Shown here piece by piece: positions 34,750 to 43,218 of a stretch of DNA of 64,000 bases. Below the pieces are notes generated by a model. It made no database searches and had not been told where the DNA came from. It saw only the letters and a program-made list of their open reading frames with translations. The DNA is from Negativicutes bacterium (lineage in GTDB: Bacteria; Bacillota_C; Negativicutes; Sporomusales_B; JARLHX01): assembly GCA_031292035.1 (NCBI GenBank), contig JARLHX010000262.1:103474-167473 (forward strand). Direction: 5' to 3'. The number at the start of each line of letters is the position of its first letter. The stretch's first letter is position 1. Both the position numbers and the translations under genes were made by a program.

Positions 34750-36201
34750 GTGTCGACAGACGCCAAGACGGCAGGGAAGAGTTTCGGGCATCATATCGAA
34801 TGGTTTCGCCAAAAGTGGGGGCTGCCGCTGGCGATACTCTGTATGCTGGCCATCTGGTTCGCCCCGACACCGGCCGGACTGACGCTGGTCGCCAAAAAGG
34901 CGCTGGTGCTGTTTGCCGGGATATTTGTCATGTATCTGTGTGAATCGATGCCACTGGCGGTGGTCAGTGTGGCAGTACTGCCGCTGGCTGTATTGCTCAA
35001 GGTGGTGCCGATGAGCGTCGCCCTGGAAGGCTATTCGGCCTCGACGGTCTATCTTTTGTACGGATCGTTCATCCTGGCGGCGGCTATGGTCAAAACCAAC
35101 CTGGCCGAGAGGATCACCTTTATCATCCTGTCGAAAATCGGCAGCAGCACCCGCAATATTACATTAGGCATTACCTTGTGCAACATCGTCCTCAATTTCC
35201 TGGTCCCTTCGGCGACCGCCCGCACAGCCATTTTGCTGCCGGTCTGCCTCGGCATTATTGATCTATTCCAGACCCAGGGCCGGACCCGCTTTTCCGCCGG
35301 TCTCCTCCTGACTCTGGCCTTTACCAGCCTGACCATCAGCGCCGGGACACTGCCTGGCACGGTGGCCAACCCGGTGGCGGTGGAGTTTATCGTCAAAGCC
35401 GGCGGCCCGGATATTTCCTATATGCAGTGGCTGATCCTCGGTTATCCGCCTGCCCTCCTCATGACCTTCGTCACCTGGTGGTGCATCTATAAAGTATTTA
35501 AACCCGAGCACGACGAAATCCCCGGCGGCCAGGACTTTGTCAAGGCCAGACTGGCGACTTTCGGGCCGATGAGCTCAGAGGAGCGGCGCACCCTTGTCGT
35601 CTTTTTAGGGGTGGTGGTGCTGTGGCTGACCGGCGACATTACGAAAATCGATGTCACCATCTCTGCTCTGATCGGGGCTACGGCCCTTTTCCTGCCGGGG
35701 TTCGGTGTCTTAAACTGGTCTGATGCCAACAAGGCGGTATCGTGGCAGATTTTGCTCATCGCCGGCGGCGGCATATCCCTGGGCGTAATCCTGCTGAAAA
35801 CCGGAGCGGCCAAATGGCTGGCCAGCGCCATTTTCAGCGCTCTCGGCCTGCACGGCCTGTCAACCCTGGTGCTGCTCATCATCGTCATGCTGGTTGTCCA
35901 GTACCTACACATCTTCTTTGTCGGCACCACCGCCATGGTTTCGGCCATCATCCCGGTGGTCCTGGCCATCGGCGCCGAGGCCGGTATTCCGCCCATCGTG
36001 CTGGCCCTTCCGGCCGGTATGCTGATCGGCGCCTACCCGCTGCTGATGTTTTACGGCACCAACTCCAATATTCTCGTCTACGGCACCGGCCGGGTGAATA
36101 TCGGCGACTTTCCCCGGGTGGGTGTGCTGCTGTGCACCATCGCCTGCGGGGTCTATGCCCTCTGTGCGGCCACCTATTGGCGGTGGCTGGGTTTCTTCTA
36201 A
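34750..36201 (+). CDS. DASS (SLC13) family dicarboxylate transporter
   Basis: 483 residues; GTG 34750 follows AAGGGG. About twelve hydrophobic segments. The two Ser-Asn-Thr-like substrate regions expected in this family are visible as NFLVPSATARTAILLP and FYGTNSNILVYGTGR. The hairpin sequence AGTLPGTVANPVAVEF and LLIAGGGISLGVILLKTGAA are typical. Such carriers bring di- or tricarboxylates in with sodium ions. As the third gene of the sigma-54 operon it probably imports the substrate of the transferase and lyase. A terminator follows at 36244. Confidence 0.9.
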   Translation: MSTDAKTAGKSFGHHIEWFRQKWGLPLAILCMLAIWFAPTPAGLTLVAKKALVLFAGIFVMYLCESMPLAVVSVAVLPLAVLLKVVPMSVALEGYSASTVYLLYGSFILAAAMVKTNLAERITFIILSKIGSSTRNITLGITLCNIVLNFLVPSATARTAILLPVCLGIIDLFQTQGRTRFSAGLLLTLAFTSLTISAGTLPGTVANPVAVEFIVKAGGPDISYMQWLILGYPPALLMTFVTWWCIYKVFKPEHDEIPGGQDFVKARLATFGPMSSEERRTLVVFLGVVVLWLTGDITKIDVTISALIGATALFLPGFGVLNWSDANKAVSWQILLIAGGGISLGVILLKTGAAKWLASAIFSALGLHGLSTLVLLIIVMLVVQYLHIFFVGTTAMVSAIIPVVLAIGAEAGIPPIVLALPAGMLIGAYPLLMFYGTNSNILVYGTGRVNIGDFPRVGVLLCTIACGVYALCAATYWRWLGFF

Positions 36202-36243
36202 AGAAAAGGAAGTCAATTCTGCCAGGCAACCTTGACGAGCAAG

Positions 36244-36273
36244 AGCCCCCGGAACCTGCCGGGGGCTTTGTTG
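36244..36273 (+). terminator. intrinsic terminator of the sigma-54 operon
   Basis: AGCCCCC and GGGGGCT pair around a ten-base loop, followed by TTGTTGTT. Confidence 0.7.
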
Positions 36274-36498
36274 TTCATAGGCTTGTGGCAGGAAAAATAT
36301 GTCACTGTTGACTTGTTTTCATGGATAAAGCTATACTGATATTGTGCCTGTAAACTGTACATCGCGACCAATCTATAGGGAGCGGGAGCCGGTGATTGCC
36401 AGGTTGCAGCTTTTATCTTCGGGTTGGATGAAGATTCAGTAGCGATGACCTGCAAAGGTCTATTTTTTATTCCTTTAAAGACAGGGAGAGGATTGCAA

Positions 36499-37518
36499 AT
36501 GGGAGATCTGGAGAATAGGATCAAGGCCAAGGCATTGGAATGCGGCTATGATGGATGCGGGATCATCGCGGCCGGGGGCTTTGACGAGTTTTCGGCCGAG
36601 CTGGACAGGCGCAGCGCACTCTTTCCCCAAGCGGCACCTTTCTATAACGGATTGCGGCGGCTGGCCAAGCCTGGGGAATGCCTGGATTGGGCAAAATCAG
36701 TTGTCGTCTGTCGGCGGCGCTATGATGACAAATATCGGATTCCTGGTGGCCTTGAGCGGTATGTCGGCAAAGTTTATTTGGTCGACGGCCGGCTGAGCTA
36801 TTCCCGGGAAGCTGCTGGCAATGCCGCTTTGAGCAGCTTTCTTGAAGAACAGGGAATGCGCACAGCGCAAAATGCCGTGCCGCACAGGTGGTCTGCGGTG
36901 CGGGCCGGCCTGGGCAAATTCCGGGATAACAATTTCGTTTATACCGAGCGGGGTTCGTGGAATTGGTTTGAAACTTGGGTCGTCGACAAAGAGCTGGAGT
37001 ATGAACCGCCGGTCGTCACGCCGCGGCTAGCCTGCCCCGAAGGCTGCGGCAAGTGCATCAAGGCCTGCCCCACAGGGGCCTTGTCGGCGCCGTTGACCAT
37101 GGACGCCTCCAGGTGCATCGCCTATCTGTCGTTTCGGCCGGGCGTCTTTCCGGCAGCCGATCTGCGGGAGAAAATGGGGACCTGGCTGTATGGCTGCGAC
37201 CTCTGCCAGAATGTCTGTCCGGCGAATGCCAAGACCTGGCAGGATAATGATGAGCACTTCCCTGACCCTGTTTCGCTGGAGAAGGTCGTGACGCCGGAAG
37301 CCATTATCGCCATGGACGAGGCGGCATTCCGGGAGGTCCTCCAGCCACGGTTCTGGTATATCGGCGAGGATGATATCTGGCAGTGGAAGTCAAATGCCAT
37401 CAGGGCCCTGGCCAATATGGAGCCGGAAAAATATCGGGAGCAGCTGTCGAGGTTTCTCGACGACAGCGATGAGCGGGTACGGGAAATGGCGGCCTGGGCA
37501 CTGGCGAAGTCCCGGTGA
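36499..37518 (+). CDS. QueG-like 4Fe-4S protein
   Basis: 339 residues from ATG 36499 (AGGGAGAG upstream). The middle has two [4Fe-4S] motifs as in epoxyqueuosine reductase: CPEGCGKCIKACPTGAL and YGCDLCQNVCPAN. A C-terminal HEAT-like helix pair follows (YREQLSRFLDDSDERVREM). The N-terminal part, where QueG binds cobalamin, is only loosely similar (ALECGYDGCGIIAA). QueG makes queuosine in tRNA, but short divergent relatives may reduce other substrates. It stands alone between the transporter operon and an unrelated minus-strand gene. Confidence 0.75.
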   Translation: MGDLENRIKAKALECGYDGCGIIAAGGFDEFSAELDRRSALFPQAAPFYNGLRRLAKPGECLDWAKSVVVCRRRYDDKYRIPGGLERYVGKVYLVDGRLSYSREAAGNAALSSFLEEQGMRTAQNAVPHRWSAVRAGLGKFRDNNFVYTERGSWNWFETWVVDKELEYEPPVVTPRLACPEGCGKCIKACPTGALSAPLTMDASRCIAYLSFRPGVFPAADLREKMGTWLYGCDLCQNVCPANAKTWQDNDEHFPDPVSLEKVVTPEAIIAMDEAAFREVLQPRFWYIGEDDIWQWKSNAIRALANMEPEKYREQLSRFLDDSDERVREMAAWALAKSR

Positions 37519-37536
37519 CGAATCCTTCCTGCATGG

Positions 37537-37833
37537 CTATTCGTTCGGGCCGCCAGGCGTCCCTGGAAGTAAAGGTTGTGTACTGATGAAGTTGGTGTTT
37601 GTCAGGACAAAGGCGTCCACCAGCTGCTTGATATCGCGGGGAAGGCCGAAATTACCCGGCAGATAGTTAATATATACTTCTAAAAGGCCTTTGTCGGCTG
37701 GAGTCAGCAAAATCCTGGGATTAGGCCCTGCCAGTGCGCTGAGATGGGTATATGCCCATACAAGGAGTAAATCTTTCAGATCAGTTTTATAAGTCAACTC
37801 TGATGTGGCGTCAAGCTCCTCGTATAGTGTCAT
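37537..37833 (-). CDS. small hypothetical protein
   Basis: 98 residues; the ATG at 37833 has GGAAAGG nine bases upstream, which supports translation. The sequence MTLYEELDATSELTYKTDLK is followed by a helical stretch with LLLVWAYTHLSAL, then GPNPRILLTPADKGLLEVYI and a Pro/Gly-rich tail. There is no signal peptide and no family is recognised. It ends 19 bases from the convergent QueG-like gene. Confidence 0.5.
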   Translation of the reverse strand: MTLYEELDATSELTYKTDLKDLLLVWAYTHLSALAGPNPRILLTPADKGLLEVYINYLPGNFGLPRDIKQLVDAFVLTNTNFISTQPLLPGTPGGPNE

Positions 37834-37970
37834 CCAAGCCTTTCCTTCCCGTATGTATTTTGGTTCCTACATCATATTCTCAAGCCCGACGGCGGCTCCG
37901 GCAAAATATCCGAAAATCATTTTTTTATCATTCATTGTCGCTGTCTGACTGGTCAGCGGAGTGAGCGCTA

Positions 37971-38003
37971 AATCCTGCAATTTCTGGGAAAATTGCAGGA
38001 TTA
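37971..38003 (+). repeat. inverted repeat hairpin
   Basis: AATCCTGCAATTT and AAATTGCAGGATT pair around a short CTGGGAA loop. It lies just upstream of the promoter for the gene at 38087 and could end the preceding transcript or bind a regulator. Confidence 0.5.
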
Positions 38004-38031
38004 TTGACGTTTTACAGGAATACAATATGAA
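38004..38031 (+). promoter_or_regulatory. candidate sigma-A promoter of the GGDEF-EAL gene
   Basis: TTGACG (38004-38009), 16 bases, TATGAA (38026-38031). The start codon is at 38087. Confidence 0.4.
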
Positions 38032-38086
38032 TCGCACAGCGATATGCCGGCGCAGATTGACTGACGGAAGGTAAGAGGTAAGCAGG

Positions 38087-40549
38087 ATGTTTGGTCTGAT
38101 TCGTTACCAATTGACCATTATTATTTGCTCGTTGATTACCCTCACCCTCGCCTTGGTGCTGATGATCAGTTATTATATGGTTTCAGCCGATTATGAAAAG
38201 AAAATGCACTATTATAATGCCGTGATGGCCGAGAGTCTGGCGGCGAATATCGTTCAGTTCATGGGAAACGCTTATACCGTGACTGAGCTTGTCGCCACCT
38301 ACCCCGACATCTATACCCTTCCGCCGGCAAAACAGCTTGAAGTTTTGCAGGATACCAAACGGCGCTTTCCCTTTTATCAGCTGCTGATTGTCCACAAGCT
38401 AAACGGCGACCAAATCTCACGGACCAGCGGTGTGTTGAGCAACCGGGCCGACCGCTGGTGGTTCAAAAAATTCATGACCGACAAGAGGGCGTTTGTCAGC
38501 AAGACCTATTATTCGGTGGCGTCCGAGTCTCCCATCACCACCATAGTCCATGGCATCAATTCCGGTGGCGAGCTGAGCGGGCTGCTCATGGCCGATATCG
38601 AGATCGATACCTTGCAGCAGATGGTGGAACGATTCAGCTCCGGGGAGGGCAGCTATGCCTACCTGCTGGACGGGCAGGGGGTGGTTGTCGCCCATCCTGA
38701 CAGAAACCAGGTGGATGAGCTGTACAATTATCGCACCATGAAGAAAAGTATCCTGATCAGGGACCCTAAAGGCTATATGCTGAAAGATGCGAAAGGCAAC
38801 GAGAAAACAGAGGAAGTCGATTTTGCAGTCGCCCCTTCGATGCAGGCCATTGTCGCCAAGGTCATGGACGGCGGGACGGGGGTGGGAGAATATACCGATC
38901 TGAACGGCGAGGAGAATATTTGCGCCTATCGTGAAATTTCCCTGCCGGGAGCCTCTGAACCCTGGAGTCTGATTGTGGTCCAAAAGAAAAGTGCGGCCCT
39001 GGCTTTCATGAAGGATGTGACAGTCAAGATCGCCTTTGTGGGGCTGGGTGTGCTGGTATTTTCAGCCCTTTTGACCCTGTGGTTTTCCCGCCGCATCACC
39101 AGGCCGCTGATCGAAATGGTGCACGCCACCAATAAAATCAAGGAAGGCGATTTGGCGGTGCGTCTGGAGGATGCCGCGGAGAATGAAATCGGTGTATTGG
39201 CGACCAATTTCAACCAGATGATTTCCGAGCTGCGCCAGCACCGAGAGAGTCTTGAGAACCTGGCCTTTCATGACGCCCTTACCGGTCTGCCCAACAGGGC
39301 GCGGTTAAACCTGCTGCTTGAAGATGAAATGGCCAAAGCCCGCATTGGTCTAGCCAGCGGGATCATCCTGTTTATTGATATGGATGACCTCAAATCAGTC
39401 AATGACAATTTCGGGCATACCTTTGGCGATAAAGTCATCATCGAAGCCAGCAGGCATATTGTCGACGCCGTCGGTGAACAGGCGGTGGTGGCCCGTATCG
39501 GCGGTGATGAGTTTATTGTTGTCCTGTCAGGTGACGCAACCAGGGAAAAGGCCGGACAACTGGCCTGTCAGGCCATCCGCGAACTCTGCCACGAGTATGA
39601 AGTTTCGGTCGAGCAACTGCATATGTCGGCCAGCATCGGGGTGGTTGTCTATCCTGAAGACGGCGATCAGGTCGAAGATGTGCTGAAAAAGGCCGACAGC
39701 GCGATGTACGCTGCCAAGCAGGCGGGGAGAAACTGCTGGCGTTTTTATGAACCGGTCATGCTGCAGGAAACCTATGAGAAAATGATGCTGACCAACGGTT
39801 TGCGGCGGGCGTTGGAACGGGGCGAATTGTACCTGCACTATCAGCCGCAGTTTGCGATGCCAGGTGAGCGGATTGTCGGCTTTGAGGCCCTGCTCCGCTG
39901 GAATAGCGCCGAATTTGGTCTGGTGCCGCCAGATCGCTTTATTCCTCTGGCGGAGCAAAGCGGACTGATTTTGCCGATCGGTGAGTGGGTGCTGCGGGAG
40001 GCCTGCCGGTTTGCACGGCGCTTGGCAAACATGGGCAACGAGGATATTCATATCTCAGTCAATATATCACCGCGGCAACTGATCGCCGATGACTTTGTCG
40101 CCATTGTCTGCGCCAACGCGGAGCAGGCCGGGATCAAGCCCCAGCAGCTTGAGATTGAAATTACCGAAAGCGTTCTGATCGAATCGCTGGAAGATAGTGT
40201 TGTTAAACTCAGGCAGCTCAGGGAAATGGGTGTGACCCTTTCTTTGGACGATTTTGGCACCGGATATTCCTCGCTGACTTATTTGATGAGCCTGCCGGTG
40301 GGAATATTGAAGATCGACCGTTCCTTTATCGCCGAGATTGCCACTGAGAGGGTGCAGCTGCAATTGGTCGGTTCGATGATTGATTTGGGACATGCTCTGG
40401 GGCTGACCATCGTGGCCGAAGGGGTGGAGACGGAAAATCAACTGGCGCTCCTCCTGGCGATTGGCTGCGACCGGATTCAAGGCTATATTTTCAGCCGTCC
40501 TATTCCGGAGGAAGCGGCCATTCAGCTTGTGCTTCCGAAAACCATATAG
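38087..40549 (+). CDS. membrane sensor with dCache, HAMP, GGDEF and EAL domains
   Basis: 820 residues from ATG 38087. TM1 (TIIICSLITLTLALVLMISY), a dCache domain (about 35-295, with YAYLLDGQGVVVAHPDRNQV), TM2 (KIAFVGLGVLVFSALLTLWF), HAMP, then GGDEF (VARIGGDEFIVVLS) and EAL (GFEALLRWNS, plus DDFGTGYSSLTYL). Both catalytic signatures look intact, so it may make or break c-di-GMP. The sensing domain has the same fold class as the receptors at 11342 and the sensor at 25564. No I-site (RxxD) is visible before GGDEF. Confidence 0.92.
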   Translation: MFGLIRYQLTIIICSLITLTLALVLMISYYMVSADYEKKMHYYNAVMAESLAANIVQFMGNAYTVTELVATYPDIYTLPPAKQLEVLQDTKRRFPFYQLLIVHKLNGDQISRTSGVLSNRADRWWFKKFMTDKRAFVSKTYYSVASESPITTIVHGINSGGELSGLLMADIEIDTLQQMVERFSSGEGSYAYLLDGQGVVVAHPDRNQVDELYNYRTMKKSILIRDPKGYMLKDAKGNEKTEEVDFAVAPSMQAIVAKVMDGGTGVGEYTDLNGEENICAYREISLPGASEPWSLIVVQKKSAALAFMKDVTVKIAFVGLGVLVFSALLTLWFSRRITRPLIEMVHATNKIKEGDLAVRLEDAAENEIGVLATNFNQMISELRQHRESLENLAFHDALTGLPNRARLNLLLEDEMAKARIGLASGIILFIDMDDLKSVNDNFGHTFGDKVIIEASRHIVDAVGEQAVVARIGGDEFIVVLSGDATREKAGQLACQAIRELCHEYEVSVEQLHMSASIGVVVYPEDGDQVEDVLKKADSAMYAAKQAGRNCWRFYEPVMLQETYEKMMLTNGLRRALERGELYLHYQPQFAMPGERIVGFEALLRWNSAEFGLVPPDRFIPLAEQSGLILPIGEWVLREACRFARRLANMGNEDIHISVNISPRQLIADDFVAIVCANAEQAGIKPQQLEIEITESVLIESLEDSVVKLRQLREMGVTLSLDDFGTGYSSLTYLMSLPVGILKIDRSFIAEIATERVQLQLVGSMIDLGHALGLTIVAEGVETENQLALLLAIGCDRIQGYIFSRPIPEEAAIQLVLPKTI

Positions 40550-40664
40550 CGGATTTTAGTGGTTTTACTTGCCCGCAAGCGGCCGATCTGCAGGCGTAGC
40601 GACAGGCTTTCAGTAATAAGGTTAAATATTCTGAAAATTCCAAGGAAGGATTTTTCGAACAAGT

Positions 40665-40812
40665 GTAGAATGATTATAATGCCTAATCCGATTAGGAACG
40701 GGGGACCCAATAGATACATAGGGGTGAATCTGCTTTTTAAGCAGTAGGGCTGTTCTCAATCTCTTCGCGGCCCGAATCCGTCAGCTAACCCCGTAGGCTA
40801 TATGTCCGAGGA
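40665..40812 (+). ncRNA. c-di-AMP (ydaO/yuaA) riboswitch
   Basis: The leader holds the conserved pieces in order: CGGGGGACCCAATAGAT, GGGGTGAATCTGC, AGTAGGGCTGTTCTC, GCCCGAATCCGTCAGCTAAC and CCCGTAGGC. These are the hallmark blocks of the ydaO/yuaA class, which binds c-di-AMP and usually turns off cell-wall hydrolase or potassium-transport genes. The following gene is a cell-wall protein. The 3' edge is approximate. Confidence 0.92.
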
Positions 40813-40920
40813 ACGGTTGTTGAGCGCAAGTGACTGACAGCCACTCTCCGAGACATAGCTCCGCGCCTGTCTGTCCTGAAGACAGAAGCCGGAGGCAATC
40901 GAAAAGAGAGGTGACAATTT

Positions 40921-41610
40921 TTGCGAAAAGCGTTTCTGGCTGCAGCAATGACGCTGGTCTTGCTGCTTAGTTCTGTCTCTGTTTTTGCCGCTCCGGCGGA
41001 TAAGACGGATGGCAAAAACGTCCAACCCAAGACAACGGTCAAGCTGACTCAGACGGTGCCGGATAAGGCCGAGACCGAAAAGGTCGCGGAAGAAAAGCCC
41101 GCTTCCGAGCCGGTGGTCAAGTACGGCGACCGGGGCGACGAAGTTCTGCGGGTGCAGAAGATGCTGGCTGACTCGGGCTTTTATGCCGGTGAATTTGATG
41201 GCATCTTCGGCGGCGGCACGCTGCAGTCGGTGCAGGATTTTCAGGCTGTCAACGGTCTGCCGACCGACGGCACGGTAGGAAGGACCACCCTGGCCTACAT
41301 GGAGCGCGCCGGGTCCGAACCCAGCCGCTATTCGCGGTCGCTCATCATGTCTGCCAGTGCCTACACCCGGTTTGACGACGGGTGCGGCGAGTACACCTCC
41401 CGCGGCCATTTGCTGCGCAAGGGGCTGGTCGCAGTAGACCCGCACGTGATTCCACTGGGAACCAGGCTATACATCCCGGGCTATGGATTTGCCATTGCCG
41501 ATGATACCGGCGGCGCCATCAAGGGCAACCGGATCGACCTGTCCTTTGAAAGTCGTGGTGAGGCCTTCCAGTTCGGCCGCCAGCGAGTTACCGTGTATAT
41601 CTTGGATTAG
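40921..41610 (+). CDS. secreted peptidoglycan-binding 3D-domain protein
   Basis: 229 residues from TTG 40921 with AGAGGTGAC upstream; no better start exists. Signal peptide (MRKAFLAAAMTLVLLLSSVS, VFAAPA cleavage region), a Lys/Glu/Pro linker, then a PG_binding_1 domain (YGDRGDEVLRVQKMLADSGF, DGTVGRTTLAYMER). The C-terminal 3D domain has AYTRFDDGCGEYTSRG, VAVDPHVIPLGTRLYIPGYG, ADDTGGAIKGNRIDLSF. The three aspartates of 3D match Rpf/MltA-like enzymes that act on peptidoglycan. It is controlled by the c-di-AMP riboswitch just upstream, as is common for cell-wall hydrolases. Confidence 0.9.
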   Translation: MRKAFLAAAMTLVLLLSSVSVFAAPADKTDGKNVQPKTTVKLTQTVPDKAETEKVAEEKPASEPVVKYGDRGDEVLRVQKMLADSGFYAGEFDGIFGGGTLQSVQDFQAVNGLPTDGTVGRTTLAYMERAGSEPSRYSRSLIMSASAYTRFDDGCGEYTSRGHLLRKGLVAVDPHVIPLGTRLYIPGYGFAIADDTGGAIKGNRIDLSFESRGEAFQFGRQRVTVYILD

Positions 41611-41642
41611 CAGGCCTAGCGGCCTGTTTTTCTTTGGTCAAT

Positions 41643-41673
41643 AAAAAAGCCAGGCACTTCGCCTGGCTTTTTA
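41643..41673 (+). terminator. bidirectional intrinsic terminator
   Basis: AAAAGCCAGGC and GCCTGGCTTTTT pair around ACTTC. It serves both the 3D-domain gene (+) and the hemerythrin gene (-). Confidence 0.8.
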
Positions 41674-42090
41674 CTATGATGTTTTCTGCCTGCTGAGCGG
41701 TGCAGACAGACAGGGACTATATTTTTTGTCCACTGTTCCGATGTGGGTGACGATCCAGTCGCGCAGCACCTGGAGCACCTCTGATGTCAGCAGCATATTA
41801 TTGGCCATTTGCTCTTTAAAGGACGCCACCTGCTTGATGAATTTTTCGTGGGCGTCTTTGTGGGCGGCAAAATCGGGGTAGCCATGCTGGGTCATCAGCT
41901 GTTCTTCGTGGGCGAAATGCTCCACCGCGTACGTTGTCGCCTCATTTAGCAGGACGGGTAACTGGGCTCGGCCTTTGCCGGTTTTCATGGCATCATGGAG
42001 TGAATTGAGCATCGCGACCAGTTTTTTGTGTTCGGCGTCCAGGGCGGGGACGTTGACGCTGAGCTGATTGTTCCAGTCGATCAGGGCCAT
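41674..42090 (-). CDS. bacteriohemerythrin
   Basis: 138 residues; the ATG at 42090 has AAGGAGG eight bases upstream. The set of iron ligands is visible: His in LDAEHKKLV, His and Glu in EHFAHEEQLMTQHGY, His in AAHKDAHEKF, and the final His and Asp in HIGTVDKKY. The di-iron centre binds oxygen, and in bacteria it serves in oxygen sensing, transport or protection. In an anaerobe with chemoreceptors and c-di-GMP enzymes nearby this may be oxygen protection. It is monocistronic. Confidence 0.9.
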   Translation of the reverse strand: MALIDWNNQLSVNVPALDAEHKKLVAMLNSLHDAMKTGKGRAQLPVLLNEATTYAVEHFAHEEQLMTQHGYPDFAAHKDAHEKFIKQVASFKEQMANNMLLTSEVLQVLRDWIVTHIGTVDKKYSPCLSAPLSRQKTS

Positions 42091-42409
42091 GATCATAACC
42101 TCCTTGTTATTTGATCGGCGTACCGAACATTACTAAGTAAATCCACTATTCTCTGTCACAGAAAAAACTCCTGCATTATTTAGCGAAATTTGTCATAAAT
42201 AATTTTATAATGTCGGATAATGATAACGATGTGCTTTTTTTTTCAGCGTAACAGGAATTATTTCCCCGTTCGGCGTATACCATAACCAGGAAGCAGGCGC
42301 GCGTCGCTTACAATTGTTAAAATCGTTGCCTGGCTATGCCCATTTTTGCACAGTCTGGGATTTCAACAGCAAAGATGCTTCCGATATATAGGAACAAGGA
42401 GTGGTCACA
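42091..42409. other. intergenic region without recognised gene
   Basis: About 320 bases, AT-rich in the first half, between divergent genes. A possible 55-codon reading frame on the plus strand (ending at 42391) has no start codon. The second half carries AAGGAGTGG just before the VOC gene start. Confidence 0.4.
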
Positions 42410-42790
42410 ATGTACAAATTAGCGCATATCGGAGTCGTGGTAAAGGACGCTGACAAATCAAGCCTTTTTTATCAGAACATTCTGGGCTGCGAGCCTGTGG
42501 ATTCTTTTCAAGACGAGCGCGTCAAGCTGATTTTTCTCAATTCTGCCGGGTCTGTTATTGAACTGGTGCAGTTTCTTCAGGGCGACGTAGCCCCCGAGCG
42601 TCCGGCTGGGCGGGTAGACCATATCGCTTTTAAAGTGGACGACGTCCTCGCCGAGATGGACAAAATGCGGGCCGCCGGCGTCCAACCGTTGGCCGACAAG
42701 CCGCGGGTCATGGGCAACGGCATGCAAAACTTCTTTATCCTCGGCCCTGACGGCGAGCGGCTGGAATTCATGCAGGCGGCGCCAAAGTGA
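42410..42790 (+). CDS. VOC (glyoxalase/epimerase-like) family protein
   Basis: 126 residues; ATG 42410 follows AAGGAGTGG. Two beta-alpha-beta-beta-beta repeats typical of the VOC fold, with LAHIGVVVKDADKSSLFYQN in the first repeat, VDHIAFKVDDVLAEMDKMR in the second and GPDGERLEFMQ at the end. His (HIGV), His (DHIAF) and Glu (RLEF) are the expected metal ligands. The best-known relatives are methylmalonyl-CoA epimerase and glyoxalase I. The neighbouring thioesterase and acyl-CoA dehydrogenase favour a CoA-ester role, but the substrate is open. Confidence 0.8.
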   Translation: MYKLAHIGVVVKDADKSSLFYQNILGCEPVDSFQDERVKLIFLNSAGSVIELVQFLQGDVAPERPAGRVDHIAFKVDDVLAEMDKMRAAGVQPLADKPRVMGNGMQNFFILGPDGERLEFMQAAPK

Positions 42791-43218
42791 TTGATCACTC
42801 CGCCTGGCTCAAAGAGCATCTCTTAAAAATCTATGACCGCAATCCGTTTGTCAAGCTGCTCGACATGCGGATCGTCGAGATCAAGCAGGGCGAAACCGTG
42901 TTGGCTTTGCCGGTGAAGGCCGAGCTGACCAATCTTTATCAGATGGCTCACGGCGGGGCGTTGGCCGGGCTGGCCGACACCGCCATGGGCGTGTCCTGCG
43001 CCTCGCTCGGCAAGCGGGTGGTGACCCTGGATTTCAACATCAATTTTATCCGCGGGGCCGAATGCGGCGCAACCGTCACCGCCGCCGCCAAAATCGTCCA
43101 CAACGGCAAGTCGACGCTGGTGGCCGAGTGCGACCTGACCGATGGTGCCGGCAAGCTGACCGCGAAGGTGAGGGGGACCTTTTTTGTCGTCGGAGAGTTT
43201 CAGCCAGATGAAAACTGA
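42787..43218 (+). CDS. PaaI-type hotdog thioesterase
   Basis: 143 residues from GTG 42787, which overlaps the VOC stop by four bases (GTGA), so translation is coupled. Hotdog fold with the family core: YQMAHGGALAGLADTAMGVS (catalytic Asp and Gly-rich loop) and VVTLDFNINFIRGAE. PaaI-type enzymes hydrolyse aromatic or hydroxylated acyl-CoAs. It lies between a VOC protein and an alpha/beta hydrolase, forming a short operon, so the substrate may be the VOC product or a by-product of it. Confidence 0.88.
   Translation: MIDHSAWLKEHLLKIYDRNPFVKLLDMRIVEIKQGETVLALPVKAELTNLYQMAHGGALAGLADTAMGVSCASLGKRVVTLDFNINFIRGAECGATVTAAAKIVHNGKSTLVAECDLTDGAGKLTAKVRGTFFVVGEFQPDEN

Noticed and set aside
40559..40747. 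Small frame between the GGDEF-EAL gene and the 3D gene
   Set aside because: It overlaps the c-di-AMP riboswitch, whose conserved blocks explain the sequence.
42231..42391. Start-less plus-strand frame ending FCTVWDFNSKDASDI
   Set aside because: No ATG, GTG or TTG occurs in frame and no ribosome site is visible, so I did not call a gene.
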